This document shows positions 22,810 to 30,309 of a stretch of DNA of 64,000 nucleotides, piece after piece (position 1 is the stretch's first letter; every line of letters begins with the position of its first letter). This stretch comes from Arsenicicoccus sp. oral taxon 190 (GTDB lineage Bacteria; Actinomycetota; Actinomycetes; Actinomycetales; Dermatophilaceae), in contig NZ_CP012070.1 of assembly GCF_001189535.1 (NCBI RefSeq), positions 1,488,001 through 1,552,000 on the forward strand. Direction: 5' to 3'. Under the pieces are notes generated by a model, which saw only the letters and a program-made list of their open reading frames with translations, did no database searches and had not been told where the DNA came from. The position numbers and the translations under genes are program-made.

Positions 22810-23043
22810 ATGGTGGGTTCGACGGTGCGGCACGGGATTCGGTGTCGCGCGAGGTGCTGGTGGAGCGATGCCCTGAGCCGGGCCCGTCAGGCGGGCGAGG
22901 CCGGGATGACCACGGCGGAGTATGCCGTCGGCACGATCGCCGCGGTCGCGTTCGCGGCGGTCCTGATCGCCGTCGTGCGCTCGGACGCCGTGCGCTCGGC
23001 GCTGACCTCGATCATCACCACGGCGCTGTCGACGACGGGCTGA
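22810..23043 (+). CDS. flp: Flp-type pilin (DUF4244)
   Basis: 77 residues. A basic leader, then EAGMTTAEYAVGTIAAVAFAAVLIAVVRS: the Glu-containing hydrophobic helix of Flp/DUF4244 pilins, with a likely prepilin peptidase site just before it. The ATG has GAGGAGG at 6 nt, the strongest binding site in the locus, fitting a major structural subunit. A prepilin peptidase gene is not in the window. TadE-like genes follow immediately. Confidence 0.85.
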   Translation: MVGSTVRHGIRCRARCWWSDALSRARQAGEAGMTTAEYAVGTIAAVAFAAVLIAVVRSDAVRSALTSIITTALSTTG

Positions 23044-23046
23044 GCC

Positions 23047-23505
23047 GTGGTCACGGCGGAGCTGGGCGTGGGCCTGACCGCGCTGGTGCTGTGCCTCGGC
23101 GTGGGGCTGCAGGCGGTCGCTGCCGGCATCGACCAGGTGCGGTGCGTGGACGCCGCGCACGTCGCGGCGCGCTCGGCGGCCCGGGGCGACCCGCCGGGGC
23201 GGGCGCGGGCCCTGGGGCTGGGCCGGGCCCCGGCCGGGAGCACGGTCACCGTGACGGTGGGTGGGCGCGAGGCGGTGGTCGAGGTCGCGGCGCCGCCGCG
23301 CGGCCTGCTGCGCGAGCTGGGTGGGCCGTCGGGGCGCGCCGTGGCGTCGACGCCGGTGGAGGCCGCGTCGGAGGAGGCCGCGCCGGGGCAGGGTGCATCG
23401 GCACAGGCCGCGTCGGGGGAGGTCGTGCCGGGACGGTCCGAGGCTCCCGCCGGGGCCGCCGCCGGCGCGGCGGCCCGTGACGCTCCTGCACGGGCGGTCT
23501 GGTGA
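23047..23505 (+). CDS. TadE-like pseudopilin
   Basis: 152 residues from GTG at 23047, three bases after the pilin stop. Hydrophobic N-terminal helix with a Glu near the start (TAELGVGLTALVLCLGVGLQAVAAG), then the RCVDAAHVAARSAARGD segment typical of TadE proteins. The last ~60 residues are a low-complexity Ala/Gly/Pro/Glu tail without recognisable domain. Presumed minor pilin. Overlaps the next gene by four bases. Confidence 0.8.
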   Translation: MVTAELGVGLTALVLCLGVGLQAVAAGIDQVRCVDAAHVAARSAARGDPPGRARALGLGRAPAGSTVTVTVGGREAVVEVAAPPRGLLRELGGPSGRAVASTPVEAASEEAAPGQGASAQAASGEVVPGRSEAPAGAAAGAAARDAPARAVW

Positions 23506-23885
23506 GGCGGCGCGAGCGGGGATCGGGGTCGGTGCTGGTGGTGGCGATGTGCTGCTGCCTGCTGCTCGTGGTCGTCGGTGCCCTGGGCGTCGCGTCGGCC
23601 GTGCTGGCAGCCCACCGCGCCCGGGCGGCTGCCGACCTCGCCGCCGTCGCGGCGGCGGCCCGGGTGGTGCGCGGGGACCTGGGGTCGGCGTGCGAGGTGG
23701 CCGGTCAGGTCAGCCGCCGCAACCACGCCGAGCTGGTGTCGTGCGCCGTGACGGCCGACGTGGTGGCGGTGCAGGTGGCGGTGGACCCGACGGGCTGGCC
23801 GACCCCGGCCCGGGCCGACGCCCGCGCGGGGCCGGAGGAGGCCGTCCTCCAGGGCTCGGCCGCGGACTCCGAGGCCCTGCCGTGA
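23502..23885 (+). CDS. Rv3654c-family TadE-like protein
   Basis: 127 residues from GTG. RRRERGSGSVLVVAMCC followed by a hydrophobic helix and AAHRARAAADLAAVAAA is the pattern of the TadE/TadG-like proteins found beside the DECH helicase in actinobacteria (Rv3654c family). Two cysteines (ACEV and VSCAV) in the periplasmic part are typical. Last plus-strand gene of the Tad locus; followed by a strong bidirectional terminator. Confidence 0.85.
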   Translation: MRRRERGSGSVLVVAMCCCLLLVVVGALGVASAVLAAHRARAAADLAAVAAAARVVRGDLGSACEVAGQVSRRNHAELVSCAVTADVVAVQVAVDPTGWPTPARADARAGPEEAVLQGSAADSEALP

Positions 23886-23908
23886 GGTGTGGTCGACGGC
23901 CCGGACAG

Positions 23909-23945
23909 CACGACGGCCCCGCCCCCGAGGGGCGAGGCCGTCGTG
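23909..23945. terminator. bidirectional terminator
   Basis: CACGACGGCC (23909-23918) pairs with GGCCGTCGTG (23936-23945); after one mismatch an inner GC stem continues to a 3-nt loop. It sits between the convergent ends of the Tad genes and the minus-strand gene ending at 23961. Confidence 0.8.
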
Positions 23946-23960
23946 ACGGGTGTCGTCGGG

Positions 23961-24431
23961 TCAGCGGCGGTCGTTCCAGCTCGACGCGCCGTCGCGACGG
24001 GTGTCGTCCCCGACGCCACCCGGGCGTCCGTCGTGGTCGGTCCGGGTGCCCCGCAGGTCCCGCCCGTCGCGGTCGGTGCCGGCCACGGTGTCGTGGTCCC
24101 GGACAACCGTGCGGTCGCGGTCGGTGGCGCGGGCGGGCTCGGCGGCGCGGGCCCGCTGAGCGCGGTCGTGCTCCTTCTGGTCGCGCCGCAGCTCCTTGAG
24201 CTCGCGACGCTTGCGGGCGCTGGCCCGCGCGCCGAGGGACATCAGCCACAGGCCCAGGGCCAGGGCGATCGCCGAGGCGACACCGATGAAGAAGATCGTG
24301 GTCGGGGAGATGCTCAGGGCGTTGCCCAGGAAGTGCCAGGACACCTGGGTCTCGGAGGTGGGCAGGCCGTAGACCGCGAGGACTCCGGCGGCGAGGGCGG
24401 CGAGGACGAGGAGGAGGCCGAGGACCACCAT
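23961..24431 (-). CDS. small membrane protein with charged cytoplasmic tail
   Basis: 156 residues, ATG with CAGGAG at 7 nt. Two hydrophobic helices (MVVLGLLLVLAALAAGVLAV and TTIFFIGVASAIALALGLWLM) with a short extracytoplasmic loop, then a basic coiled-coil stretch (ARKRRELKELRRDQKEHDRA) and a disordered Asp/Arg-rich tail. The topology resembles LapA-type proteins, but sequence support is weak. It is separate from the helicase gene (145 bp upstream). Function unknown. Confidence 0.75.
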   Translation of the reverse strand: MVVLGLLLVLAALAAGVLAVYGLPTSETQVSWHFLGNALSISPTTIFFIGVASAIALALGLWLMSLGARASARKRRELKELRRDQKEHDRAQRARAAEPARATDRDRTVVRDHDTVAGTDRDGRDLRGTRTDHDGRPGGVGDDTRRDGASSWNDRR

Positions 24432-24576
24432 GCTGGAACTCCTGACGTGTCGGGGGCGGAGGCTGCGTCGCACGGACGTCGGCGAGGGGCGCCGTGGGTC
24501 CGGCAGCAGGCTACGCGAGACCGGTCCGCCGGCGGGGCAAATGCGCCAGATTGTGCCGGGTGACGGGCGCCGCGGG

Positions 24577-26955
24577 TCACGGCTCCAGGGCGGCGACCAC
24601 GCCGTCCAGGAGACGCAGGGCGGCGCCCTTGTCCAGCGGCTCGTTGCCGTTGCCGCACTTCGGGGACTGCACGCAGGACGGGCAGCCGTCGCGGCACTCG
24701 CAGGCGCGGATCGCCGCGGCGGTCGCCGACAGCCAGGTCGCCGCGCGGTCGTGGCCGCGCTCGGCGAATCCCGCGCCCCCCGGGTGGCCGTCGTAGACCA
24801 GGATCGTCGGCAGCCCGGTGTCGGGGTGCAGCGCGGTGGAGACACCGCCGACGTCCCACCGGTCGGCGGTCGCCACGAGGGGCAGCATGCCGATCGCCGC
24901 GTGCTCCGCCGCGTGCGTCGCTCCCGGGATCGTCGCCGGGTCGATGCCCCGCTCCGCCAGCCAGCGGTCGGTCATGGTCCACCACACGCCGCGGGTGCGC
25001 AGCACCGACTCGGGCAGCTCGAGGGGGTGCTCGCCCAGCACCTCGCCGGAGGGGAGCCGCCGCAGGAAGGAGGTCACCCGGGAGCGCACGGCGACGCTGC
25101 CGAAGGACAGGCGCAGGTCCGGGCCGAGGTCGCGCCCGCGCTCCTCCGCGAGGAGGTCGAAGGCCGACTCGGTGCGGGCGGTCGTGGTCCAGCCCGGGTC
25201 GCCGGGCACGACTAGGGCACAGGACCCCTCCAGGTCGAGGTCGGTGACCACGTGGGAGCGGCCCTGGTGCACGTAGACCGCCCCGGCGTGCACCTGCCGC
25301 TGCGCGGCCTCGTGGTCGACGGTGCCCAGCACCGCGCCGCTGCGGCGCTCCACGATCTGCACGACCGATTCGCCGGTGCCGCGCAGCGAGACGTGGTCGT
25401 GGGCGTAGTCGGCGCGCGCCCAGTACCACCCGCCGTTGGGGCGTCGGCGCAGCGCCCCGCGAGCGACCAGGGTGGCGAGCAGCCCCGTCATCGTGGGCCC
25501 GAAGTACCCGGCGTCGTCGACGGTCAGCGGGAGCTCGGCGGCGGCCGCCGCGAGGTGGGGCCCCAGGACGTAGGGGTTGTCCGGGTCGACCACCGTGGCC
25601 TCGACCGGGCGCTCGAAGATCGCCTCCGGGTGGGTGACCAGGTAGGTGTCCAGCGGGTCGTCGTCCGCGACGAAGACGGCGAGCGCCTCCCGGCCCGACC
25701 GGCCGGCGCGGCCCGCCTGCTGCCACAACGAGGCGAAGGTGCCCGGCCAGCCGCACATGAGCACCGCGTCGAGCCCGGACACGTCGATGCCCAGCTCGAG
25801 GGCATTGGTCGCGGCCAGGCCGACGATGCTCCCGGAGCGCAGGGCGCGCTCCAGCTCGCGCCGCTCCTCGGGCAGGTAGCCCCCGCGGTAGGCCGCGATC
25901 CGTCCTGCGTCGCCGTGCCGCAGCGACCGGGTGGTCTCGGCGAGCACCTCGACGCCCTTGCGGGAGCGGGCGAAGGCCACCGTCTGCGCGCCGGCGTCCG
26001 TCAGCCGGGCCAGCAGGTCGGCGCTCTCGGTGAGCGTGGACCGCCGTGACGCCTGCAGGGCGCCGGCGGCGAGGTCCTCGGGACCGAGCGGGCTGCCGTG
26101 CTCGTCGAGCATCGGCGGCTCCCACAGCGCGAAGGTCATGGGTGAGCGGGGGGACCCGTCGTCCGTGACGGCGACGCACGGCAGCCCCGTGAGTCGCCGG
26201 GCGTGCTCGGCCGGCTCGGCGACCGTGGCCGACGCGAGGACGAAGGTGGGCTCGGAGCCGTAACGGCGCGCGACCCGGCGCAACCGACGCAGCAGCGCGG
26301 CCAGGTGGGCCCCGAAGACGCCGCGGTAGACGTGGCACTCGTCGATCACGACGTAGCGCAGCGCCCGCAGGAAGGGCGCCCACCGCTCGTGGCGGGGCAG
26401 CAGCGAGTGGTGCACCAGGTCGGGATTGGTGAGGACATAGCTGCCGTGCTCACGGATCCAGCGGCGTTCGTCGGCGGGCGTGTCCCCGTCATACGTCGCG
26501 GCTCGCAGGCCAGGAAGGGCGAGCGCACCGAGCCGTGCCAGCTGGTCCGCGGCCAGGGCCTTGGTCGGCGACAGGTAGAGCACCGTGGCGCCGCGGCCCG
26601 ACGGAGCGGTGGTCCCGTCCAGGACGCTCGTGAGGGCCGGCAGGAGGTAGCCCACGGACTTGCCCGACGCGGTGCCCGTCGCAAGGACCGTGTGCCGCCC
26701 GGCGTGGGCGTGCTCCGCCGCCTCGACCTGGTGCGACCAGGGCTCGCTCACCCCGAGCCCCTCGAACGCCGCGACCACCGCGGGGTGCGCCCAGGTCGGC
26801 CAGGGGGACGTGCGGGCGGCCCGCTCCGGCAGCACCTCGACGTGGCGCAGCCGCTCGATGCGGTCGCCGCGGGTGAGCTGCGTCAGGGCACGCTGCGGGT
26901 CGAACCCGGCACGCGGGGACGCGCTCGTGCGGTGGGGCGGGGACGTCGCGGACAT
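24577..26955 (-). CDS. DECH-box helicase with C-terminal DUF1998 zinc cluster
   Basis: 792 residues. SF2 motifs: Walker A ATGTASGKSVGYLLP, motif II VIDECHVYRG (DECH), motif III LASATV, and the helicase C domain with QQAGRAGRSG. The C-terminus has the four-cysteine cluster CECRDGCPSC...KCGNGN. It matches the MrfA/YprA-like helicases with a DUF1998-type cysteine cluster and the DECH helicase that accompanies TadE-like genes across actinobacteria. YprA/MrfA acts in DNA repair after mitomycin damage. Adjacency to pilus genes is conserved but unexplained; a role in both has not been shown. Confidence 0.92.
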   Translation of the reverse strand: MSATSPPHRTSASPRAGFDPQRALTQLTRGDRIERLRHVEVLPERAARTSPWPTWAHPAVVAAFEGLGVSEPWSHQVEAAEHAHAGRHTVLATGTASGKSVGYLLPALTSVLDGTTAPSGRGATVLYLSPTKALAADQLARLGALALPGLRAATYDGDTPADERRWIREHGSYVLTNPDLVHHSLLPRHERWAPFLRALRYVVIDECHVYRGVFGAHLAALLRRLRRVARRYGSEPTFVLASATVAEPAEHARRLTGLPCVAVTDDGSPRSPMTFALWEPPMLDEHGSPLGPEDLAAGALQASRRSTLTESADLLARLTDAGAQTVAFARSRKGVEVLAETTRSLRHGDAGRIAAYRGGYLPEERRELERALRSGSIVGLAATNALELGIDVSGLDAVLMCGWPGTFASLWQQAGRAGRSGREALAVFVADDDPLDTYLVTHPEAIFERPVEATVVDPDNPYVLGPHLAAAAAELPLTVDDAGYFGPTMTGLLATLVARGALRRRPNGGWYWARADYAHDHVSLRGTGESVVQIVERRSGAVLGTVDHEAAQRQVHAGAVYVHQGRSHVVTDLDLEGSCALVVPGDPGWTTTARTESAFDLLAEERGRDLGPDLRLSFGSVAVRSRVTSFLRRLPSGEVLGEHPLELPESVLRTRGVWWTMTDRWLAERGIDPATIPGATHAAEHAAIGMLPLVATADRWDVGGVSTALHPDTGLPTILVYDGHPGGAGFAERGHDRAATWLSATAAAIRACECRDGCPSCVQSPKCGNGNEPLDKGAALRLLDGVVAALEP

Positions 26956-27014
26956 CAGGGCAACGGTACGCGTGCGGGCAGCGGTCGACCGAGCGTGACC
27001 GTTCATGCGGTGAG

Positions 27015-27040
27015 AGGTATCAACCCCACAGGGGCGGGTA
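27015..27040 (+). promoter_or_regulatory. possible SigB/SigF-type promoter
   Basis: GGTATC, 14 nt, GGGTAT: the -10 matches the SigB/SigF consensus while the -35 (GTTT) is only approximate. It lies 119 nt before a gene for an anti-sigma antagonist, a type of gene often under such sigma factors. Confidence 0.3.
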
Positions 27041-27158
27041 TGCGGCCGTCACACGCCAGAGGCGGGCAGCTCGCCCGCAGTCGGTCGAAGCCCCGGCCGC
27101 TCTCGGCCCCGCGTCGTCGGGGCCCCGCCCTCGGGCCGTGGCCCGTTCAGGAGGACCG

Positions 27159-27587
27159 ATGACTGTGCAGCTGACCCACTCCGTGGCCGACGACGAGCGT
27201 CTCGTGCTCCACGCGAGGGGAGCGCTCGACATCGCCGAGACGCCCCGCCTCGCGCAGGCGATCGACCACATCGTGGCGGCCGGTGGCCGTCGACTCGCGC
27301 TGGACCTCACCGACCTGGAGTTCATCGACTCGACGGCGATCGACGCCGTGGTGCCCCGGGTGCGGGCGCTGCGGCAGCTCGGCGGCGACCTCGTGGTCGT
27401 GGCGAGCGCGGAGCGCATCGTCCGGCCGTTCGTGGTCTCCGGCACCGACCGGGTGCTCGCCATCGTCGGGTCGCTGGCCGACGCCGACCCCCGGACCGAG
27501 CTCGAGCGGGCCCGGCACCGTCGTCGCACCGGCCGCCAGCCCGCCGGCCCTTCGGCCGATCGGGCGGTCCGGCGCAAGGCGTCCTGA
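27159..27587 (+). CDS. STAS-domain anti-sigma factor antagonist
   Basis: 142 residues with AGGAGG before the ATG. A SpoIIAA-like STAS domain fills residues 1-110: LVLHARGALDIAETPRLAQAI, then LALDLTDLEFIDSTAIDAV with the phosphorylatable Ser in FIDSTAID. The ~30-residue basic, Arg-rich tail is extra. Such proteins bind anti-sigma kinases when unphosphorylated and thereby release a stress sigma factor. No partner kinase or sigma factor lies in the window. Confidence 0.88.
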   Translation: MTVQLTHSVADDERLVLHARGALDIAETPRLAQAIDHIVAAGGRRLALDLTDLEFIDSTAIDAVVPRVRALRQLGGDLVVVASAERIVRPFVVSGTDRVLAIVGSLADADPRTELERARHRRRTGRQPAGPSADRAVRRKAS

Positions 27588-27634
27588 CCTCACCTGCCGA
27601 GCACGACCGACGAGGGCTGCGCCGGGCGCCGCCA

Positions 27635-27640
27635 TAGGGT
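27635..27640 (+). promoter_or_regulatory. -10 element TAGGGT, leaderless methyltransferase start
   Basis: TAGGGT lies exactly 7 nt before the ATG at 27648. No ribosome binding site is present between them. Confidence 0.55.
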
Positions 27641-27647
27641 GACGCCC

Positions 27648-29264
27648 ATGACCGTGACCCCCCTGCCGGAGCACCTCGACCTCGGCGCCGTCGCCTCGCT
27701 GCGCGCCGACCTGGCCGCCGTCGGCTACACCGTCGAGGGCGTCCAGGCCGCTCTGGGCCCCGTCGCGTCGGCCGCCCTGCACCGCGAGCAGGCCCTCCCG
27801 GCCCTGCGGGCCACGGCCGAGGCGGACGGCCCCGCAGAGGCCAGCACCGCCCACGCCAGCACCGCCCACGCCAGCACCGCCGACCCTGTTGATCCGGTCG
27901 ACCCGGTCGACCCTGCTGACTCCGGCTCCGCGCTGCGCCTCCTGGTCCGACTCTTCACCCTCGGGCGGCCGGTGCCGCGCGCTGCCCTCGACCGGGCGCT
28001 CCGGCAGACGACCACGGCAGGGCTGGAGTCCCTCGGGCTGGTCCTGGCCGACGACGGCCCCGGCGGTGAGGTGCAGGCGCTGCTGGACCTGCGGCCGTAT
28101 GGCGACGAGGAGCACACCTGGTGGGTGGCCTCCGACCTCGGCGAGGTGGCCCGCGGGGAGCAGCTGCCCACCCACCACGTCCTCGGCATCGGGGGCGCCT
28201 CGGCGACCCTGGCCTCCTGGACCCCACGCCGCCGCGTCGCGCACGCCCTCGACCTCGGCACGGGGTGCGGCATCCAGGCGCTCCACCTCGCGAGCCACGC
28301 GGACCAGGTCGTGGCCACCGACATCTCCCGGCGAGCCCTCGCGATCGCCCGCCTCAACGCGGCCCTCGCGGACCAGGCCTGGGACCTGCGGCACGGCGAC
28401 ATGCTGGCACCGGTGGCGGGGGAGACCTTCGACCTCGTGGTCAGCAACCCGCCGTTCGTCATCACGCCCCGGGTGGCGGGCGTCCCGGCATACGACTATC
28501 GCGACGGCGGACGGGCCGGTGACGCCGTCGTCCAGGGCCTGGTCCGCGGGGTCGGCGCGCACCTGCGCCCGGGCGGCGTCGCGCACTTCCTCGGCAACTG
28601 GGAGGTGCGGCACGGCGAGACCTGGCGCGACGTGTGGCAGCGCTGGCTGGACGGGACCGGGCTCGACGCGTGGGTGGTGCAGCGCGAGACCCAGGACCCG
28701 GCGGAGTATGCCGAGCTGTGGGTGCGTGACGGCGGCACCTCGAGCGGCCCGGAGTTCGAGCGGCTCTACGGCGCGTGGCTGGACGACTTCGCGGCGAGGG
28801 GGGTGGCGCGGATCGGGTTCGGCGTGGTGACGCTGCAGCGGCCGGCGCGCGAGCGGCCGCCGTGGGTCGACCTGGTCGAGGTGACCGGACCGGTCGCCGC
28901 GCCGATGGGACCGACGATCGAGGCGGGTATGGTGGCGCGCACCTGGCTCGCCGAGCACGACGACGCCGCGGTGCTGGACACGGCGTGGCGGCTGGCCGAG
29001 GACGTGACGGAGGAGCGGTTCGGGCGGCCGGGGGCGCAGGACCCGGCGATCATCCGGGTGCGGCAGGGTGGGGGCCTCGGGGTCGTGCGCACGGCCGGGA
29101 CGGCGCTCGCGGCCTACCTGTCCGTCGCGGACGGGAGCCTCACGGCCCGCCAGGCGCTCACCGCGATCGCGGCGCTGCTCGAGCGGGACACCGACGAGGT
29201 GGTCGCGGAGACGCTCCCGGTGATCCAGGACCTGGTCAAGGACGGCCTGCTGCTCACCCCCTGA
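27648..29264 (+). CDS. class I SAM-dependent methyltransferase (PrmC/N6-Mtase-like)
   Basis: 538 residues. The centre is a Rossmann methyltransferase: motif I ALDLGTGCGIQALHLA, motif II VVATDISRRAL and motif IV LVVSNPPFVI, the (N/D)PPY/F signature of N-methyltransferases acting on Gln, Asn or bases. An N-terminal winged-helix-like region (~1-190) and a C-terminal extension (~390-538, LTARQALTAIAALLERD) flank it, as in an actinobacterial family of unknown substrate. Residues ~65-85 are repeat-encoded (ASTAH three times, then DPV three times). Likely leaderless. Confidence 0.82.
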   Translation: MTVTPLPEHLDLGAVASLRADLAAVGYTVEGVQAALGPVASAALHREQALPALRATAEADGPAEASTAHASTAHASTADPVDPVDPVDPADSGSALRLLVRLFTLGRPVPRAALDRALRQTTTAGLESLGLVLADDGPGGEVQALLDLRPYGDEEHTWWVASDLGEVARGEQLPTHHVLGIGGASATLASWTPRRRVAHALDLGTGCGIQALHLASHADQVVATDISRRALAIARLNAALADQAWDLRHGDMLAPVAGETFDLVVSNPPFVITPRVAGVPAYDYRDGGRAGDAVVQGLVRGVGAHLRPGGVAHFLGNWEVRHGETWRDVWQRWLDGTGLDAWVVQRETQDPAEYAELWVRDGGTSSGPEFERLYGAWLDDFAARGVARIGFGVVTLQRPARERPPWVDLVEVTGPVAAPMGPTIEAGMVARTWLAEHDDAAVLDTAWRLAEDVTEERFGRPGAQDPAIIRVRQGGGLGVVRTAGTALAAYLSVADGSLTARQALTAIAALLERDTDEVVAETLPVIQDLVKDGLLLTP

Positions 29265-29336
29265 GTCACGACCTACCGGCGGCGGTGCGATCAGCCTGGG
29301 GAAGGAAGGCCGGTCGATCCTCCTGCCCCCGGCAGG

Positions 29337-30128
29337 TCAGAAGGTCCAGGAGCGCTTGGAGAGGCCGTACCAGAAGCCGTCGACCGAGCTCACCCCTGCG
29401 GGGGACCCGGTCACCGACGCGGCCCCCATCGCGACGAAGAGCGGCGCCCAGTGCTCGCTGCGGGGGTGCGCCTCCCCGGCGGCCGGCGCCCGCCGCTCCC
29501 AGTCGAGCACGGCGTCCACGTCGCCGGCCCCCACCACCTCGGCCGCCCACCGGTCGAACTCCACCGACGGGCTCGGCGCCGGAGCGTCCGCGGCCTCGCT
29601 CGGCCGGAACCACCGCAGGTTGTGGGTGGTGAAGCCGGACCCGACGATCAGAACGCCCTCCTCGCGCAGCGGCGCCAGGCGCTGCCCCAGGGCGAACAAC
29701 CCCGGCGGGTCCAGGGTCGGCATCGACAGCTGCAGCACCGGCACGTCCGCGTCGGGGTAGAGCTCGACGAGCGGCACGTAGGCGCCGTGGTCCAGGCCGC
29801 GCGCCTGGTCCTGACGCACGTGCCCGTCCAGCAACCCCGCCACCGAGCGGGCGAGCTCCGGCGCAGCCGGAGCGTCATACGCCACCTCGTAGTAACGCTG
29901 CGGGAAGCCCCAGAAGTCACGCACCAGCGGGGCGCCGCTGGTCGAGGAGATCGTCACGGGCGCGTCCTCCCAGTGGGCGGAGACCATGAGGATCGACCGC
30001 GGCCGCGGGAGGCCGGCGGACCAGGCCGCGAGCTCGGTGGTCCACGTCGCGTCGTCGGCGAGCGGGGGAGCCCCGTGGCTGAGGAAGAGCACGGGCAGCG
30101 GCGCGGTGGCGGGGGCGGGCAGCGACAT
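29337..30128 (-). CDS. class III extradiol ring-cleavage dioxygenase (DODA/YgiD family)
   Basis: 263 residues. Metal ligands are in place: His in FLSHGAPPL, His in VSAHWED, His in GLDHGAYVPL, then FTTHNLRWF and SEHWAPLF. YgiD/DODA enzymes cleave catechol rings such as L-DOPA with Fe or Zn. The ATG at 30128 is chosen because a CATCCT element sits 6 nt upstream, giving a leaderless transcript; a longer frame from 30164 would run through an operator-like dyad. Substrate not known. Confidence 0.88.
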   Translation of the reverse strand: MSLPAPATAPLPVLFLSHGAPPLADDATWTTELAAWSAGLPRPRSILMVSAHWEDAPVTISSTSGAPLVRDFWGFPQRYYEVAYDAPAAPELARSVAGLLDGHVRQDQARGLDHGAYVPLVELYPDADVPVLQLSMPTLDPPGLFALGQRLAPLREEGVLIVGSGFTTHNLRWFRPSEAADAPAPSPSVEFDRWAAEVVGAGDVDAVLDWERRAPAAGEAHPRSEHWAPLFVAMGAASVTGSPAGVSSVDGFWYGLSKRSWTF

Positions 30129-30134
30129 GCGTCC

Positions 30135-30167
30135 AGGATGCCACATGACTAGTTGAGCATTCAACTA
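30135..30167 (-). promoter_or_regulatory. dioxygenase promoter with MarR-type operator
   Basis: The dyad TAGTTGA-gcat-TCAACTA (30150-30167) is perfect over 7-bp arms and resembles MarR/DUF24-family operators. On the minus strand TTGAAT inside it, 18 nt, then CATCCT and the start 6 nt later form a plausible promoter, so bound repressor would cover the -35. No MarR gene lies next to it. Confidence 0.6.
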
Positions 30168-30236
30168 ACAAACACGCACCAGACCTCGGGACATGCCGCG
30201 GACCAGGCCGGTATGCCGCGCGCCCGGCCGCTCGGC

Positions 30237-30242
30237 TACGGT
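30237..30242 (+). promoter_or_regulatory. -10 element TACGGT for the topA leader
   Basis: TACGGT is followed by exactly 7 nt and then GTG at 30250, the start of a 17-codon leader ORF. Same spacing as the other leaderless genes. Confidence 0.5.
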
Positions 30243-30249
30243 GACCACC

Positions 30250-30303
30250 GTGCACCCCGTCGAAGCGACGACGAATCCGTCGCACGGGCAGCGCAGAAGG
30301 TAG
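30250..30303 (+). CDS. 17-residue leader peptide upstream of topA
   Basis: GTG start with a -10 (TACGGT) 7 nt before it, reading VHPVEATTNPSHGQRRR and ending TAG at 30301-30303. The stop overlaps the GGAGAA ribosome binding site of topA, whose GTG is at 30310. Ribosomes finishing the leader would be delivered to, or would obstruct, the topA start. The peptide ends in three arginines. Coding status is inferred from promoter geometry only. Confidence 0.45.
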   Translation: MHPVEATTNPSHGQRRR

Positions 30304-30309
30304 GAGAAC

